From: Pelagomonas calceolata
Taxonomy: Eukaryota > Sar > Pelagophyceae > Pelagomonadales > Pelagomonadaceae
Direction: 5' to 3'
NCBI GenBank assembly: GCA_918797485.1
Contig: CAKKNE010000004.1
Coordinates: 3,720,001-3,784,000 of the forward strand
DNA: 64,000 nt
In this document: piece by piece, positions 8,652 through 17,015 of the stretch
Numbering within the stretch: the first letter of the stretch is position 1
How the letters are laid out: each line of letters opens with the position of its first letter
Translations under genes and position numbers: made by a program
The notes under the pieces: model-generated
What the model saw: only the letters and a program-made list of their open reading frames with translations
What the model was told of the DNA's origin: nothing
Databases searched by the model: none

Positions 8652-9983
8652 TTATGACAGCATAGTCGTATCCTGATGGGCCCGTTTCTGGTAGGGCACG
8701 CGCCCGTCACGCCCTACATTGCGCATGTCCTTGCGCGCTATATCCCATCCAGCCGCTAAAGCCTCGTCTCCGCGGTCCGCGAAGGGGCTCGCGAAGGCTA
8801 AGTCCGGATCAAACGGCGCCATGGGATCGCCGCGGAACTGGGGCACGTCCGGGTACTCGTAGACTCTGCGCCGGCCGTCGACCGCATCGGTGCCCGGCCG
8901 CAGCGGCCGCTTCGCGTTCATCGGCGGGAACGCGCGGCCCGGGAGCGGGCGGTCGCCGCTCGTCCTGTCGAAGGCTTTCATCTCCGCGACGCCGAAGCTT
9001 CTGCCGGATCTGTCTTCCGCGCCCCAGGACCGGGTCGGCGCGCGCCGATGCTCCGCACTACCATAATCCGTCTCGACGCGGCGCTGCTTGGCGGGCGGCG
9101 CCTCGGGCCGGCCGCGGACCGCGGGGTCGATCGAGTCGGGCACCCTCTCGTTGCCCCACGCCTGCTCGGGCTGACCGCGGGGCGATTGTTGCGGGTTGAC
9201 GGCGCGCCGCGGGTCGAAGCCACCCGGCGCGAGGTCGGACGGCGTCAGCAGCGGCGGCTGCGGCTCCGAGTGCACGGCGCGCCGCGCGTTGAAGCCGCCG
9301 CTCGGCGGCGAGGCCCGCGGCGGTGCCGGCGTGAAGCCTCCCTGCGGCGGCGGCGGCGGCGCGGCCCAGCCCGTCGGCATCTGCGCCGGACCGCCCCACT
9401 GCTGCGGCGGCGGGCCGCCCCACGATTGTTGCTGGGGTGGATAGCTGCCCGGCGGCGCCGGCGTGTAGCCCTGCTGCGGCGGCGCGGGCGCGTAGCCCTG
9501 CCGCCGGTCCGGCGACCGCGACCGCTTCCGCGGCGGCTGGCCGTAGACGTCGGCGCCGTCGCCGCGCGTCCGCTGGATCACCGCGACCGACTCGAAGTCC
9601 ACGCCCTCGAAGAGCCGCATCTTGACCCAGTTCTCGACGAGCTTGACGAGGCGCTGGCGGTCCTCGAGGTCGGCGTCGTCCAACGCGCTGATCGTCGCGA
9701 GAATACTCGTGGAGAAGCGCGGCGTGAAGACGTCGTTCTGGCTCTGGTCCTTGCTCCGGCGGCAGACCGCGTCGATGACGTAGACGCCCGCCAGCCGGCA
9801 GTGCGCCGGCGCCGTCTTCACAAATTGCTCGACCTGGTGCACGGCAAGCTTATACTCGTCGCGCGCTTCGAAGCAGGCTTTTGCTACTGCTCGCACCTTG
9901 GTCTGGCTCACGGACCTGCCACGCTCGAGCTGGGTCAGCGTGTTGAGCGCCTCGTGCAGCGCTCGCAGCTCGGGGGTCGACAT
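8652..9983 (-). CDS. RNA polymerase II CTD-interacting domain (CID) protein
   Basis: 443 residues from the ATG at 9983. Residues 1-130 form an all-helical CID as in SCAF4/8, Nrd1 and Pcf11, including the helix LAGVYVIDAVCRRSK and the helix LEDRQRLVKLVENWVKMRLF. Such domains bind phosphorylated Pol II tails in transcription termination and 3' processing. A Pro/Gln/Gly-rich low-complexity middle follows. From ~276 to the end is a module (NERVPDSIDPAVRG...GRDGRVPYQKR) that is also the C-terminus of the next gene upstream. Nuclear role inferred. Confidence 0.8.
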   Translation of the reverse strand: MSTPELRALHEALNTLTQLERGRSVSQTKVRAVAKACFEARDEYKLAVHQVEQFVKTAPAHCRLAGVYVIDAVCRRSKDQSQNDVFTPRFSTSILATISALDDADLEDRQRLVKLVENWVKMRLFEGVDFESVAVIQRTRGDGADVYGQPPRKRSRSPDRRQGYAPAPPQQGYTPAPPGSYPPQQQSWGGPPPQQWGGPAQMPTGWAAPPPPPQGGFTPAPPRASPPSGGFNARRAVHSEPQPPLLTPSDLAPGGFDPRRAVNPQQSPRGQPEQAWGNERVPDSIDPAVRGRPEAPPAKQRRVETDYGSAEHRRAPTRSWGAEDRSGRSFGVAEMKAFDRTSGDRPLPGRAFPPMNAKRPLRPGTDAVDGRRRVYEYPDVPQFRGDPMAPFDPDLAFASPFADRGDEALAAGWDIARKDMRNVGRDGRVPYQKRAHQDTTMLS

Positions 9984-10380
9984 CTTTGCACGGTTTCGAT
10001 TGGTTTCAGCACGATTCGATTGGTTTATCGCCGCGGCGACGGCTTGCGGCGGCTGGAGTTTGTTTAGCTGCTGCTGGATGGAGAGCCTCTTGCACGGCAC
10101 ACGCGTGCACACGGGGCGCGGAGCGTTGCTGTACGCTATCCCACTGCTCGTGACAGCGCGCTGCAAGCGCCACACGGATCTATAAGCCGCCTGGGAGGTG
10201 GAGCTCGAGCCGGCTTGCTTTGCTCCTAGGTGTGACACACTAGGCCGCGCGGGATTCCTCAGCGCGGGAGCCCTAGAACCCGCCGGTCTCCTGTTGAGTG
10301 CGGATTTTCGCGGTTTCTCTCTTGTTTTGTACGTGTGGTACGTCCTGGTTTATGTATAGAAAAGTAATCACACATATCAG
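9984..10380. other. Intergenic region between two minus-strand paralogue-ended genes
   Basis: Promoter side of the CID gene; contains one CTAG palindrome (10225-10244). Nothing else recognised. Confidence 0.5.
10225..10244 (-). promoter_or_regulatory. CTAG palindrome motif, variant copy
   Basis: CCTAGGTGTGACACACTAGG. More symmetric than other copies; points to the CID gene start 242 bp away. Confidence 0.5.
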
Positions 10381-13300
10381 TTACCCGTTCATATCGCTGT
10401 GCGGCCGCTTCTGGTAGGGCACGCGCCCGTCGCGTCCAAGGTTGCGCACGTCCTTGCGCGCGATTTCCCAGCCCGCCGCCGCGCGCTCGTCGCCCCAGTC
10501 GACCGCGGGCCCCACGAGCGCCGCGGGGTCGAACGGCGCCATCGGGTCGGGGTCGATGTTCGGGCCCGGTCCGTACTCGTAGACGCGCCTTCTGCCGTCC
10601 GCCGTGTCCGGAAGCGTCCTGAGGGGGCGTTTAACGTTCATCGGCGCGAACTTGGTCCCATCCCCGCGACTTGGCAAGTTGATGTCGCGGCGGTCGTCCG
10701 ACACCGCGTCAAACTTCTTCATCTCCTCGACGCCGAAGCTTCGGCCGGCCCGCGGCGGCGGCGCGCCCCAGGCCTTGCCCTCCGACCGCCGGACCGTGGC
10801 GCTGCCCGCGTCCGTCTCGACGCGGCGTTGCTTCGCCGGCGGCGCCTCGGGCCGGCCGCGGACCGCGGGGTCGGTCGAGTCGGGCACCCGCTCGTTGCGC
10901 GATGGCGGCCGATCCGGAACGCCGCGGGGCGACGGCGCCCGCGGCGCGGCGGGCGGCGCCGGAGCCGGCGGTGGTGCCGCAGGAGCCGCGACCCAGGAGC
11001 TCCGCGTGGGGCCGCGCTCCTCCACCGTCGGTGCCGTCGGCGCGGGCGGCGCCGGCGGTGGCGCCGTCGCCTCCGTCGGCTCCGCGACGCGGACGTCGCC
11101 CCGCTCCGTCGCGAGGTCGGACGGCGTCAGTGAAGCGGGCGCGTCGCCCTTGGTCATCCAGGAAGGCAGCGTGCTGCCGCGGCCGCGGCCGCCGGGACCA
11201 GGCGACGCCCGATCCGGCGCTTGCGGTGCGGCCGGCGCCGCCACAGGCATCTCCTTAAGCACGGCGCGCCGCGCGTTGAAGCCGCCGCTCGGCGTCGAGG
11301 ACGGCGGCGGCGCGGGCTTGAAACCACCCCGAGGCGGCGGCGGCGGCGCTGCCCAGCCCGCTGCCCCGAGGCTCGACGGCGGCGAGGCAGCCCGCGGTGG
11401 TGCCGGCGTGAAGCCGCCCTGCGGCGGTGGCGGCGCTGCGGCCCAGCCCGTCGGCGTCTGCGCCGGACCGCCGCTGCTCGACGGCGAGGCCGCCCGCGGC
11501 GGTGCGGGCGTGAAGCCGCCCTGGGGCGGCGGCGCGGCCCAGCCCGTCGCCGCCGGCGCCGGAGGCGAGCCCCAGCCTCCCGTCGGCGACTGTGCCGGGG
11601 GCGAGCCCCAGCCCCCCGTCGTCGGTCCTGGAGGTGAGCCCCAACCCGGCGCCGTCGCCGCGCCCGCGGCCGGGTTCCACGGCGGTGCGATTGGGAAGGA
11701 CTGAGGCGACGCGATGGGCTGCAGCACGCCGCCGTTCGCGGGCGCGATGGCCCGGGGACTCACTGGGAAGCCGCCGGCCAATTTGCTTTCTATTTCGCTC
11801 GCGGCCGCGGCCACAGCCTCGTCGGTCGGGCCGGTGATCGTGATCGTCCGCTGCGACGGGTCGCCCGCGTCCGCCTCGCTGGGGATCTTGACGAGCACAC
11901 CAAACCCCTCCTGGATGCCCTTGTGCGTCTGGCCGCCCTTCCCAATAATCAGGCCGACCTTCGAATTATCGACAACCACCGTCTTGCTGCAGGCGCGGCC
12001 GAGGCCGTGCGGGTTCCAGGGCGGCGCGACCTTCATCGGCGGCGCGGCGCCCGTGCGCGCGACGGGCAGCTTCTCCGCTGCCTCATTCAATATAAATTCG
12101 ATGTCGCGCGCGGCCGCGCCCACGGCCTCTTCACTCGGACCGCGGATGGTGATCGTGCGCACGGGCTTCGTCGGGTCGGGCCTTTTCGGGTCGAACGGGT
12201 CCGGCGCGTTCGGAATGCTGACGTGCGCGCCGGAGCGATCCTGGATGCCCTTGTGCGTGGCGCCGCCCTTGCCGATGAGGAACTTGACCTTGTTGTTGTC
12301 CACAACTATCATCCGCTTGGCGAGGGGGGCGCTCGCGACGAAGCCAGCGGGGGACGGCTGGCCGGGCGCGCCCCAGCCGCCGGCCGCCACCTGGCTCCCT
12401 GCGACCACCCTGCGGGCTTCGTCGAAGGTCAGGGGCGGCTGCGCGGCCCAGCCGCCCGCCGCCGCCGCGTGCGGCGACCCGCTCGTCGCGACGGTCAGGG
12501 GCGGTTGCGCGGCCCAGCCGCCCGCCGCCGCCGTTGGGCTCGTCGCGACCGTGAGGGGCGGCTGCGCGGCCCAGCCGCCCGCCGCCGGCCCGGGCGGGCA
12601 CGGCGCGACCGGCTCCCAGCCCGGCTTGCCGTCTCTACATAACAGGGCCAGCCGCGTGCGCTCGGCCTCGGAGACGTGCGACCAGTTCCGCCCGTAGGCC
12701 TCGCGCACGCGGCGGTAGGCGCCCATGAAATCACCCGTCGGGGCCTCGGCCGACGCCTTCCGGGCCTTCTTCGCGATGCGGCCCGGCCGCGCCGGCTCGG
12801 GCGCGGGCTCTTTGGGCGCCTCGGACGCGGCCTCGAGCGCCTCGGCGACGTGGCGGTGCAGCGCCTCGGACGTCGCCGACGAGACGCCGCCCTTGAAGCG
12901 CGGGCCGCCCGCGGGCGGCGCCGGCGGCTCCTCCCCGGCCTCCTCCTCGGCTTCGTCGTTCTCGTCGTCGTAGAGGTCGTCGCCCTCGTCCGACGGCGGG
13001 CTCGCCGGCGGCGGCGCGGGCGGCGCCTCGTCGTCGTCGGAGTCGTCCTCGGACTCGACGACCGTCCGCCGCTTCCTGGCCTTGGGCTTCGGCCGCTGCG
13101 CCGCCGCGCCCAGCCTCCGCGCTAGCTCTTCGTCGCCCGACGTGTCCGGGGGCGCCTTCTTCTTTTTCTTCTTGGGCGGCGCCGCGGCGGCCGGCGGCGC
13201 GGCCGGCGGCGCCGGCGCGCGCTGAGTGAACTTCTCGTCGAAGTCGTCCTCGTCGGAGGACTGTTGGGCCAGAGGCGCCGGCGCCGGCGCGGGCGGCTTC

Positions 13301-14226
13301 TTCTTCGGCTTGGCCGCGGGCTTGGCGGCCGGCGCCTTGGGCCGCGCGTCGCGCGCGGCCGCGAAGCGCCGCGCTAGCGCCTCGTCGCCGGACGTGTCGG
13401 GCCGCGGGCTGCTCGGCGTCGCCACGGCGGCATCACCGCCGGCCAAGAACTCGGGGTAGGCCGCGCGCGCCACCTCGAGCGGGGACCGCAGCTTCCTGCC
13501 GCCGCCGGGCGGGACGTAGTACTTGTCGACATGTCCAGGCTTGCCCGCCCGCGGTTTCTCCTCCTTGGTCCACCCGTCGGCGGCCATGCGCGCCTCGAGG
13601 GCCGCCTTGTCGAGCTTGACGGCGCCGCGGCGCTTCGGCGGCGCCTTGGGCGCGGCCTTGCCGCGCTTCTTCGGCGGCGGCTCCGGGGCCTCGGGCTCCT
13701 CCTCGGGCTCCTGCTTCTTCGGCGCGGGCTTCTTCTTCGCGGGCTTGGCGGCCGGCGCCTTGCGCTTCTTCGACGGCGCGGACGCCTTGTCGAGCCCGAG
13801 AAGCTTCTCGTACTTCGTCCGTCGGCTCCGCTCCGAGCCCATCGCGATGGCGAGAGCGCCAGAAGAGTCCACCTTCTCGGCCAGTAAAGCCAGCGCGGAC
13901 TCATGCGCGGCGTCCCAGTTCTTCGCCTTGATCTCCCACTCCGACGACTTCGCGACGCGCGCATAACCACCTTCGAAGGCGAGCAGCCGGTCGTCCGGCA
14001 CACTGTCTTGCGAGGGGTGATCCAGGTAGTCGCATTCATAACTACGGACGCCGTCGACTTGTGCCGGCGGCCAGGCCACGCTGTTGCCATCCGTGTCAAC
14101 GTCTCTTACTATTGCGGGCCAGGGCTTCTCCAAGGCTTCGCCGCCGAGGCCGAGGACCCAGACGAGGTCGCCTACTGCCGGGCTTGGCGCGGCCGTCGGC
14201 GCTGGTGCGGACTTGCGTTTCGGCAT
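10381..14226 (-). CDS. PWWP, MBD-like and double-KH nuclear protein
   Basis: 1281 residues from the ATG at 14226. A PWWP domain (~18-90, GDLVWV...KPWPAIV) suggests binding to methylated histone tails and DNA. Residues ~205-262 (DGWTKEEK...DKYYVPPGGGRKLRSPLEVA) look like a methyl-CpG/TAM-type domain. Lys/Ala/Glu-rich linkers follow, then two KH RNA-binding domains (~635-712 and 745-812), each with an intact GKGG loop. A Gly-Trp-rich repeat (GGWAAQPPLT, three copies) precedes the KH pair, and Pro-rich sequence follows it. The last ~170 residues (from ~1109) are homologous to the C-terminus of the neighbouring CID protein. It probably couples chromatin to RNA processing; this is inference. Confidence 0.8.
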   Translation of the reverse strand: MPKRKSAPAPTAAPSPAVGDLVWVLGLGGEALEKPWPAIVRDVDTDGNSVAWPPAQVDGVRSYECDYLDHPSQDSVPDDRLLAFEGGYARVAKSSEWEIKAKNWDAAHESALALLAEKVDSSGALAIAMGSERSRRTKYEKLLGLDKASAPSKKRKAPAAKPAKKKPAPKKQEPEEEPEAPEPPPKKRGKAAPKAPPKRRGAVKLDKAALEARMAADGWTKEEKPRAGKPGHVDKYYVPPGGGRKLRSPLEVARAAYPEFLAGGDAAVATPSSPRPDTSGDEALARRFAAARDARPKAPAAKPAAKPKKKPPAPAPAPLAQQSSDEDDFDEKFTQRAPAPPAAPPAAAAPPKKKKKKAPPDTSGDEELARRLGAAAQRPKPKARKRRTVVESEDDSDDDEAPPAPPPASPPSDEGDDLYDDENDEAEEEAGEEPPAPPAGGPRFKGGVSSATSEALHRHVAEALEAASEAPKEPAPEPARPGRIAKKARKASAEAPTGDFMGAYRRVREAYGRNWSHVSEAERTRLALLCRDGKPGWEPVAPCPPGPAAGGWAAQPPLTVATSPTAAAGGWAAQPPLTVATSGSPHAAAAGGWAAQPPLTFDEARRVVAGSQVAAGGWGAPGQPSPAGFVASAPLAKRMIVVDNNKVKFLIGKGGATHKGIQDRSGAHVSIPNAPDPFDPKRPDPTKPVRTITIRGPSEEAVGAAARDIEFILNEAAEKLPVARTGAAPPMKVAPPWNPHGLGRACSKTVVVDNSKVGLIIGKGGQTHKGIQEGFGVLVKIPSEADAGDPSQRTITITGPTDEAVAAAASEIESKLAGGFPVSPRAIAPANGGVLQPIASPQSFPIAPPWNPAAGAATAPGWGSPPGPTTGGWGSPPAQSPTGGWGSPPAPAATGWAAPPPQGGFTPAPPRAASPSSSGGPAQTPTGWAAAPPPPQGGFTPAPPRAASPPSSLGAAGWAAPPPPPRGGFKPAPPPSSTPSGGFNARRAVLKEMPVAAPAAPQAPDRASPGPGGRGRGSTLPSWMTKGDAPASLTPSDLATERGDVRVAEPTEATAPPPAPPAPTAPTVEERGPTRSSWVAAPAAPPPAPAPPAAPRAPSPRGVPDRPPSRNERVPDSTDPAVRGRPEAPPAKQRRVETDAGSATVRRSEGKAWGAPPPRAGRSFGVEEMKKFDAVSDDRRDINLPSRGDGTKFAPMNVKRPLRTLPDTADGRRRVYEYGPGPNIDPDPMAPFDPAALVGPAVDWGDERAAAGWEIARKDVRNLGRDGRVPYQKRPHSDMNG

Positions 14227-14591
14227 TTCTTCTTGCTGTCCACGATTTGTGCTGTCGCGAGAGCGATCCGCAGGCTGGCAGTTTTTTGAATTAGTTGCGC
14301 TCACGCTTCGCGCTGTCCACGGAGAGCGATCGCAGGCTGGCGGATTTGGGTGCCTAGCGGTGGCAACCAGCGGTTTCGGCGGTTGTAGCTCGCAGCGCTG
14401 GTCGCTTGGGCCTGCTGGCTGCTGCTGGCGCTGTGAGAGGCTTGCTGGCGCGCCGGGCAGACAGACGATCCGGAAAAATATAGTCCTAGCGTGATGAGAG
14501 CCACTAGCGAGACTCGCGCGCGTCTTCTCGCCCTAAGTATCAGGGGAACATCATCTTAGAACGACAACAGGAGGGGGAAAGGACAAGAGAG
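14227..14591. other. Intergenic and 5' leader of the PWWP/KH gene
   Basis: Contains two copies of GAGAGCGATC(C)GCAGGCTGGC (14259-14279 and 14322-14342) close to the start codon, and one CTAG motif (14485-14508). A similar CGATCCGCAGG lies just before the start of the GYF gene at 44152. Confidence 0.5.
14485..14508 (-). promoter_or_regulatory. CTAG palindrome motif, copy
   Basis: CCTAGCG...CCACTAGC, 24 bp, 259 bp before the PWWP/KH start and pointing to it. It is preceded by AGT, so it overlaps an AGTCCTAGC string resembling the companion motif. Confidence 0.5.
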
Positions 14592-15590
14592 TCACCCGAA
14601 GCGCGCGACCCGGCGGCGGCGGACCTCGTCCGCGTCCCGGTTGGCCGGCGGGATGGGCTGGTCTTCGGCGGGCGGCGGCGCGGGGCGTCTCGGCGCGCCG
14701 GCGGTGCCCCGCCCGTCCGTGAAGCGGTTGCGCGCAGGCGCCGGCGCCTTGAAGGTATTGATGAGCGCGTGCAAGAGCGGTAGCTGGAGCCAGCACATGC
14801 CGGCGAGAGCCCCGCATGCATGGCCGACCAAGGACGAGCGCGGCGACAGGTAGCCACTCACGAGTATTTCCAGCCAGTGCGCGTGGCGCGACGCGACGCG
14901 GACGCCCCATACGCTCGACGTGGCGTCCGAGCCGGCCGCGTGGTCGCCGTAGTTCAACACGACCTTCATCGCGAATAGGACGCCGGAGAAGCCTACGGCA
15001 CAACCACAGTCGTAGCCAAAAGCCCGTGCCAGGAAGGGGGCGACCACGAGCTGAATGCCTGACGACGCGACGATCGAGAACGCCACGAACACAGCCAAAG
15101 CTTCCGACCCGAGCCGGTCCTCGAGCAAGACGCCCTTCACCAACAAGGAGCCCATGTTCCAGTACAAGTGCATGTCGTCGGCGTGCGTGAAGACGGACCC
15201 AAAGGTCCGCACCGCGACCTCGACCAAGTCCCGCGCGCACCACGCGGCCCAGAACGCGCCGGTTGAAAAGCACACCTGTCCTAATGAGAACGGCATGGCG
15301 ATTGCGGGGTAGACGTGGGCGGCTATGTTGTAGGCCGCGAGGGCGAACGTGACCTGCGCGCGTCGACGGCGTTGCGACCCGTTGCTCTCGAGAGTACCTC
15401 TAGCCCACCAGCACGCCATCGCCGCGGAAAGATCCTGGACACTGCTTTTGACCGGCGGCTTCACGGGTGAGTCTTGGTACGCCTGCCAGACCTTCATGCA
15501 GAGCATGATGACCATGGGGCTGATGTTGGCGCCCTGGTCGTTGCGGCCTCGGCGGCGATGATGATAGTGTGGGCGCGGCGCGTGAAACAT
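14592..15590 (-). CDS. Rhomboid family intramembrane serine protease
   Basis: 332 residues from an ATG. Several hydrophobic segments cover ~78-275. The catalytic Ser lies in GFSG (Ser202) and the catalytic His in LVGHACGALAG (His257), so both residues of the dyad are present; an HxxxxHxxxN-like stretch (HADDMHLYWNMG, ~136-147) matches the second helix of rhomboids. The C-terminal ~50 residues are Pro/Arg-rich and cytosolic-looking. It cleaves membrane-protein substrates within the bilayer; the order resembles RHBDD1-type enzymes. The compartment is not clear from the sequence. Confidence 0.85.
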   Translation of the reverse strand: MFHAPRPHYHHRRRGRNDQGANISPMVIMLCMKVWQAYQDSPVKPPVKSSVQDLSAAMACWWARGTLESNGSQRRRRAQVTFALAAYNIAAHVYPAIAMPFSLGQVCFSTGAFWAAWCARDLVEVAVRTFGSVFTHADDMHLYWNMGSLLVKGVLLEDRLGSEALAVFVAFSIVASSGIQLVVAPFLARAFGYDCGCAVGFSGVLFAMKVVLNYGDHAAGSDATSSVWGVRVASRHAHWLEILVSGYLSPRSSLVGHACGALAGMCWLQLPLLHALINTFKAPAPARNRFTDGRGTAGAPRRPAPPPAEDQPIPPANRDADEVRRRRVARFG

Positions 15591-15979
15591 TGTCTTTCTT
15601 GTCTGCAGTGGCCTTACGAGTGCTAACTGCGAGCTTCGCGCGCGCGTCGACGACGCGTAAGGGCGTCGCTGCTGAGTTGTGCTCGGTGAGCCTCCTGGTG
15701 GCCTAGCGGCGTATGCGATGTACGATGCGGCAAATGGCTAGCGCGCGCGCAGTCGTGGAGAGTCTACCGGTCTGAGTGCCCTGTCGACCTCAAAATAAGC
15801 GTATAGGTGGCAGGCGCTTTGCAATGCCCTGGACACTTGGAGCTCAAAATCTGCTTCTATCGTGCGGGGCGCGTCGACGCGTCTAACGGATAGGAACCAG
15901 TTCCCAGGACACCGCAACAGAATAATCTGGACAAAGGAGTGACATGCGTATGGATAAACGACATTTACCCCAAGCTAAG
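15591..15979. other. Intergenic region
   Basis: Contains a lone half motif GCTAGCG near 15739 and a GC palindrome GCGTCGACGC near 15872. No gene or RNA recognised. Confidence 0.45.
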
Positions 15980-16699
15980 TCACGCCTCCGCCTCAGGCTT
16001 CGGCTTCTTGAAGAAGCTCGCGATGGACGGCTGGTTCGCCGGCGCCGCGGGGCCCTTCTTCGGGCCCGCCTCCTTCGGCTTGTAGTCGACCTTGGGGAAC
16101 TCGACCCGCAGGAACGCGAAGTCCGGCCGGTCGCGGACGGCCTGCGCGACGTGGTCCGCCCGCAGCGTTCTGGTGGAAGCGACGGCGTGCGTCGCCACGG
16201 CCAGGTTCTGCACGAAGATCTCGGCGGCCTTGGCCATGACCACCGTAGCCTCCTTGGCCATCGATCTCACTTCGGGGTCGGCCCGGCAGATCTTTTTGAC
16301 GCGCGCGACGGGGATGATCGTCTCGTGGGGCTCGGCGTCCTTCTTCGCCGGCTTGGGCACGTCGCCCCCTCGCTCCTTCTTCTCGGCGTCGTATCTCCTC
16401 TTGTCGGCGGCGGCCATCTCATTATACCTAGCTTTGGCGTCGCCATCTAACGCCTTCCACCGCTGCCCTAAAATTTTGGTGATCTCGCCTGCTTTGCCCG
16501 TGATCTCGGGGTTCTCCGCTTTCACGGCCTCGCGCTGCTCGGCGCAGAAGTGGAGGAACGCGCTCACGTTCTTCTTGATGGGCTTGGGGTATTGTTTTGG
16601 TGCGTCGTCGCCGGGCGCGGCGCGCTTGACGCCCTCCTCCTTGATTTCTGGTGGCGGCGGCGGCGCTTCGGCGGGCGTGTCCGCCATGGTGGCTGCCAT
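15980..16699 (-). CDS. HMG-box plus NF-YC/DPB3-type histone-fold protein with PIP box
   Basis: 239 residues from an ATG (a second ATG is four codons in). Residues 37-108 form an HMG box (PIKKNVSAFLHFC...LGQRWKALDGDAKARY). Residues 126-190 are a histone fold of the NF-YC/POLE4/CHRAC1 type (IPVARVKKICRADPEVRSM...). The C-terminus carries a canonical PCNA-interacting motif, QPSIASFF (223-230), followed by basic residues. This combination suggests a replication- or chromatin-assembly factor, perhaps a DNA polymerase epsilon or remodeller histone-fold subunit with its own DNA-binding domain. The fusion is unusual; the role is inferred from the parts. Confidence 0.85.
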   Translation of the reverse strand: MAATMADTPAEAPPPPPEIKEEGVKRAAPGDDAPKQYPKPIKKNVSAFLHFCAEQREAVKAENPEITGKAGEITKILGQRWKALDGDAKARYNEMAAADKRRYDAEKKERGGDVPKPAKKDAEPHETIIPVARVKKICRADPEVRSMAKEATVVMAKAAEIFVQNLAVATHAVASTRTLRADHVAQAVRDRPDFAFLRVEFPKVDYKPKEAGPKKGPAAPANQPSIASFFKKPKPEAEA

Positions 16700-16899
16700 G
16701 CGTGCGAAATTGAGCGGGGGGAGCGCGTTTTCTTGCGCTGCTGCGCGCCGCCTCTCTCAAGCAAGGCCGCAGAATTGGCCGCGTTTCTTGCCTCGCAGCT
16801 GTTGGCGCAGCAGTCACGCAGTAAATTTAGACACAAAATAGGCCTTCTTTCCAATCTTGGGCTGGCTGCGGGCGCTTTTTAGTCCCGCCGGTGTTTGAA

Positions 16900-16924
16900 G
16901 CTAGCGGCATGTAAGACACTAGGC
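16900..16924 (-). promoter_or_regulatory. CTAG palindrome motif, copy
   Basis: GCTAGCGGCATGTAAGACACTAGGC is split as GCTAGCG and ACACTAGGC around TAAG; 201 bp before the HMG/histone-fold start. Confidence 0.6.
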
Positions 16925-16966
16925 AAATTCGATGGGTCCGGAAGGCGGGTTTAAGGGGCTCCGCTT

Positions 16967-16986
16967 ACTAGTCCTAGCACCGTAAC
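16967..16986 (-). promoter_or_regulatory. Companion motif ACTAGTCCTAGCACCGTAAC
   Basis: Identical 20-mer occurs at 52107-52126, and 19 of its 20 bases occur inverted at 27537-27555. In all cases it lies 20-45 bp further from the gene than the CTAG palindrome. Confidence 0.6.
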
Positions 16987-17015
16987 ATGATTCACAGACG
17001 GCTTTAAGTACGTCC

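Larger units (their letters stand above)
16700..17015. other. Intergenic promoter region with two-part CTAG module
   Basis: Holds the palindrome at 16900-16924 and its companion at 16967-16986, both in minus orientation, upstream of the HMG/histone-fold gene. No coding sequence seen. Confidence 0.5.
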
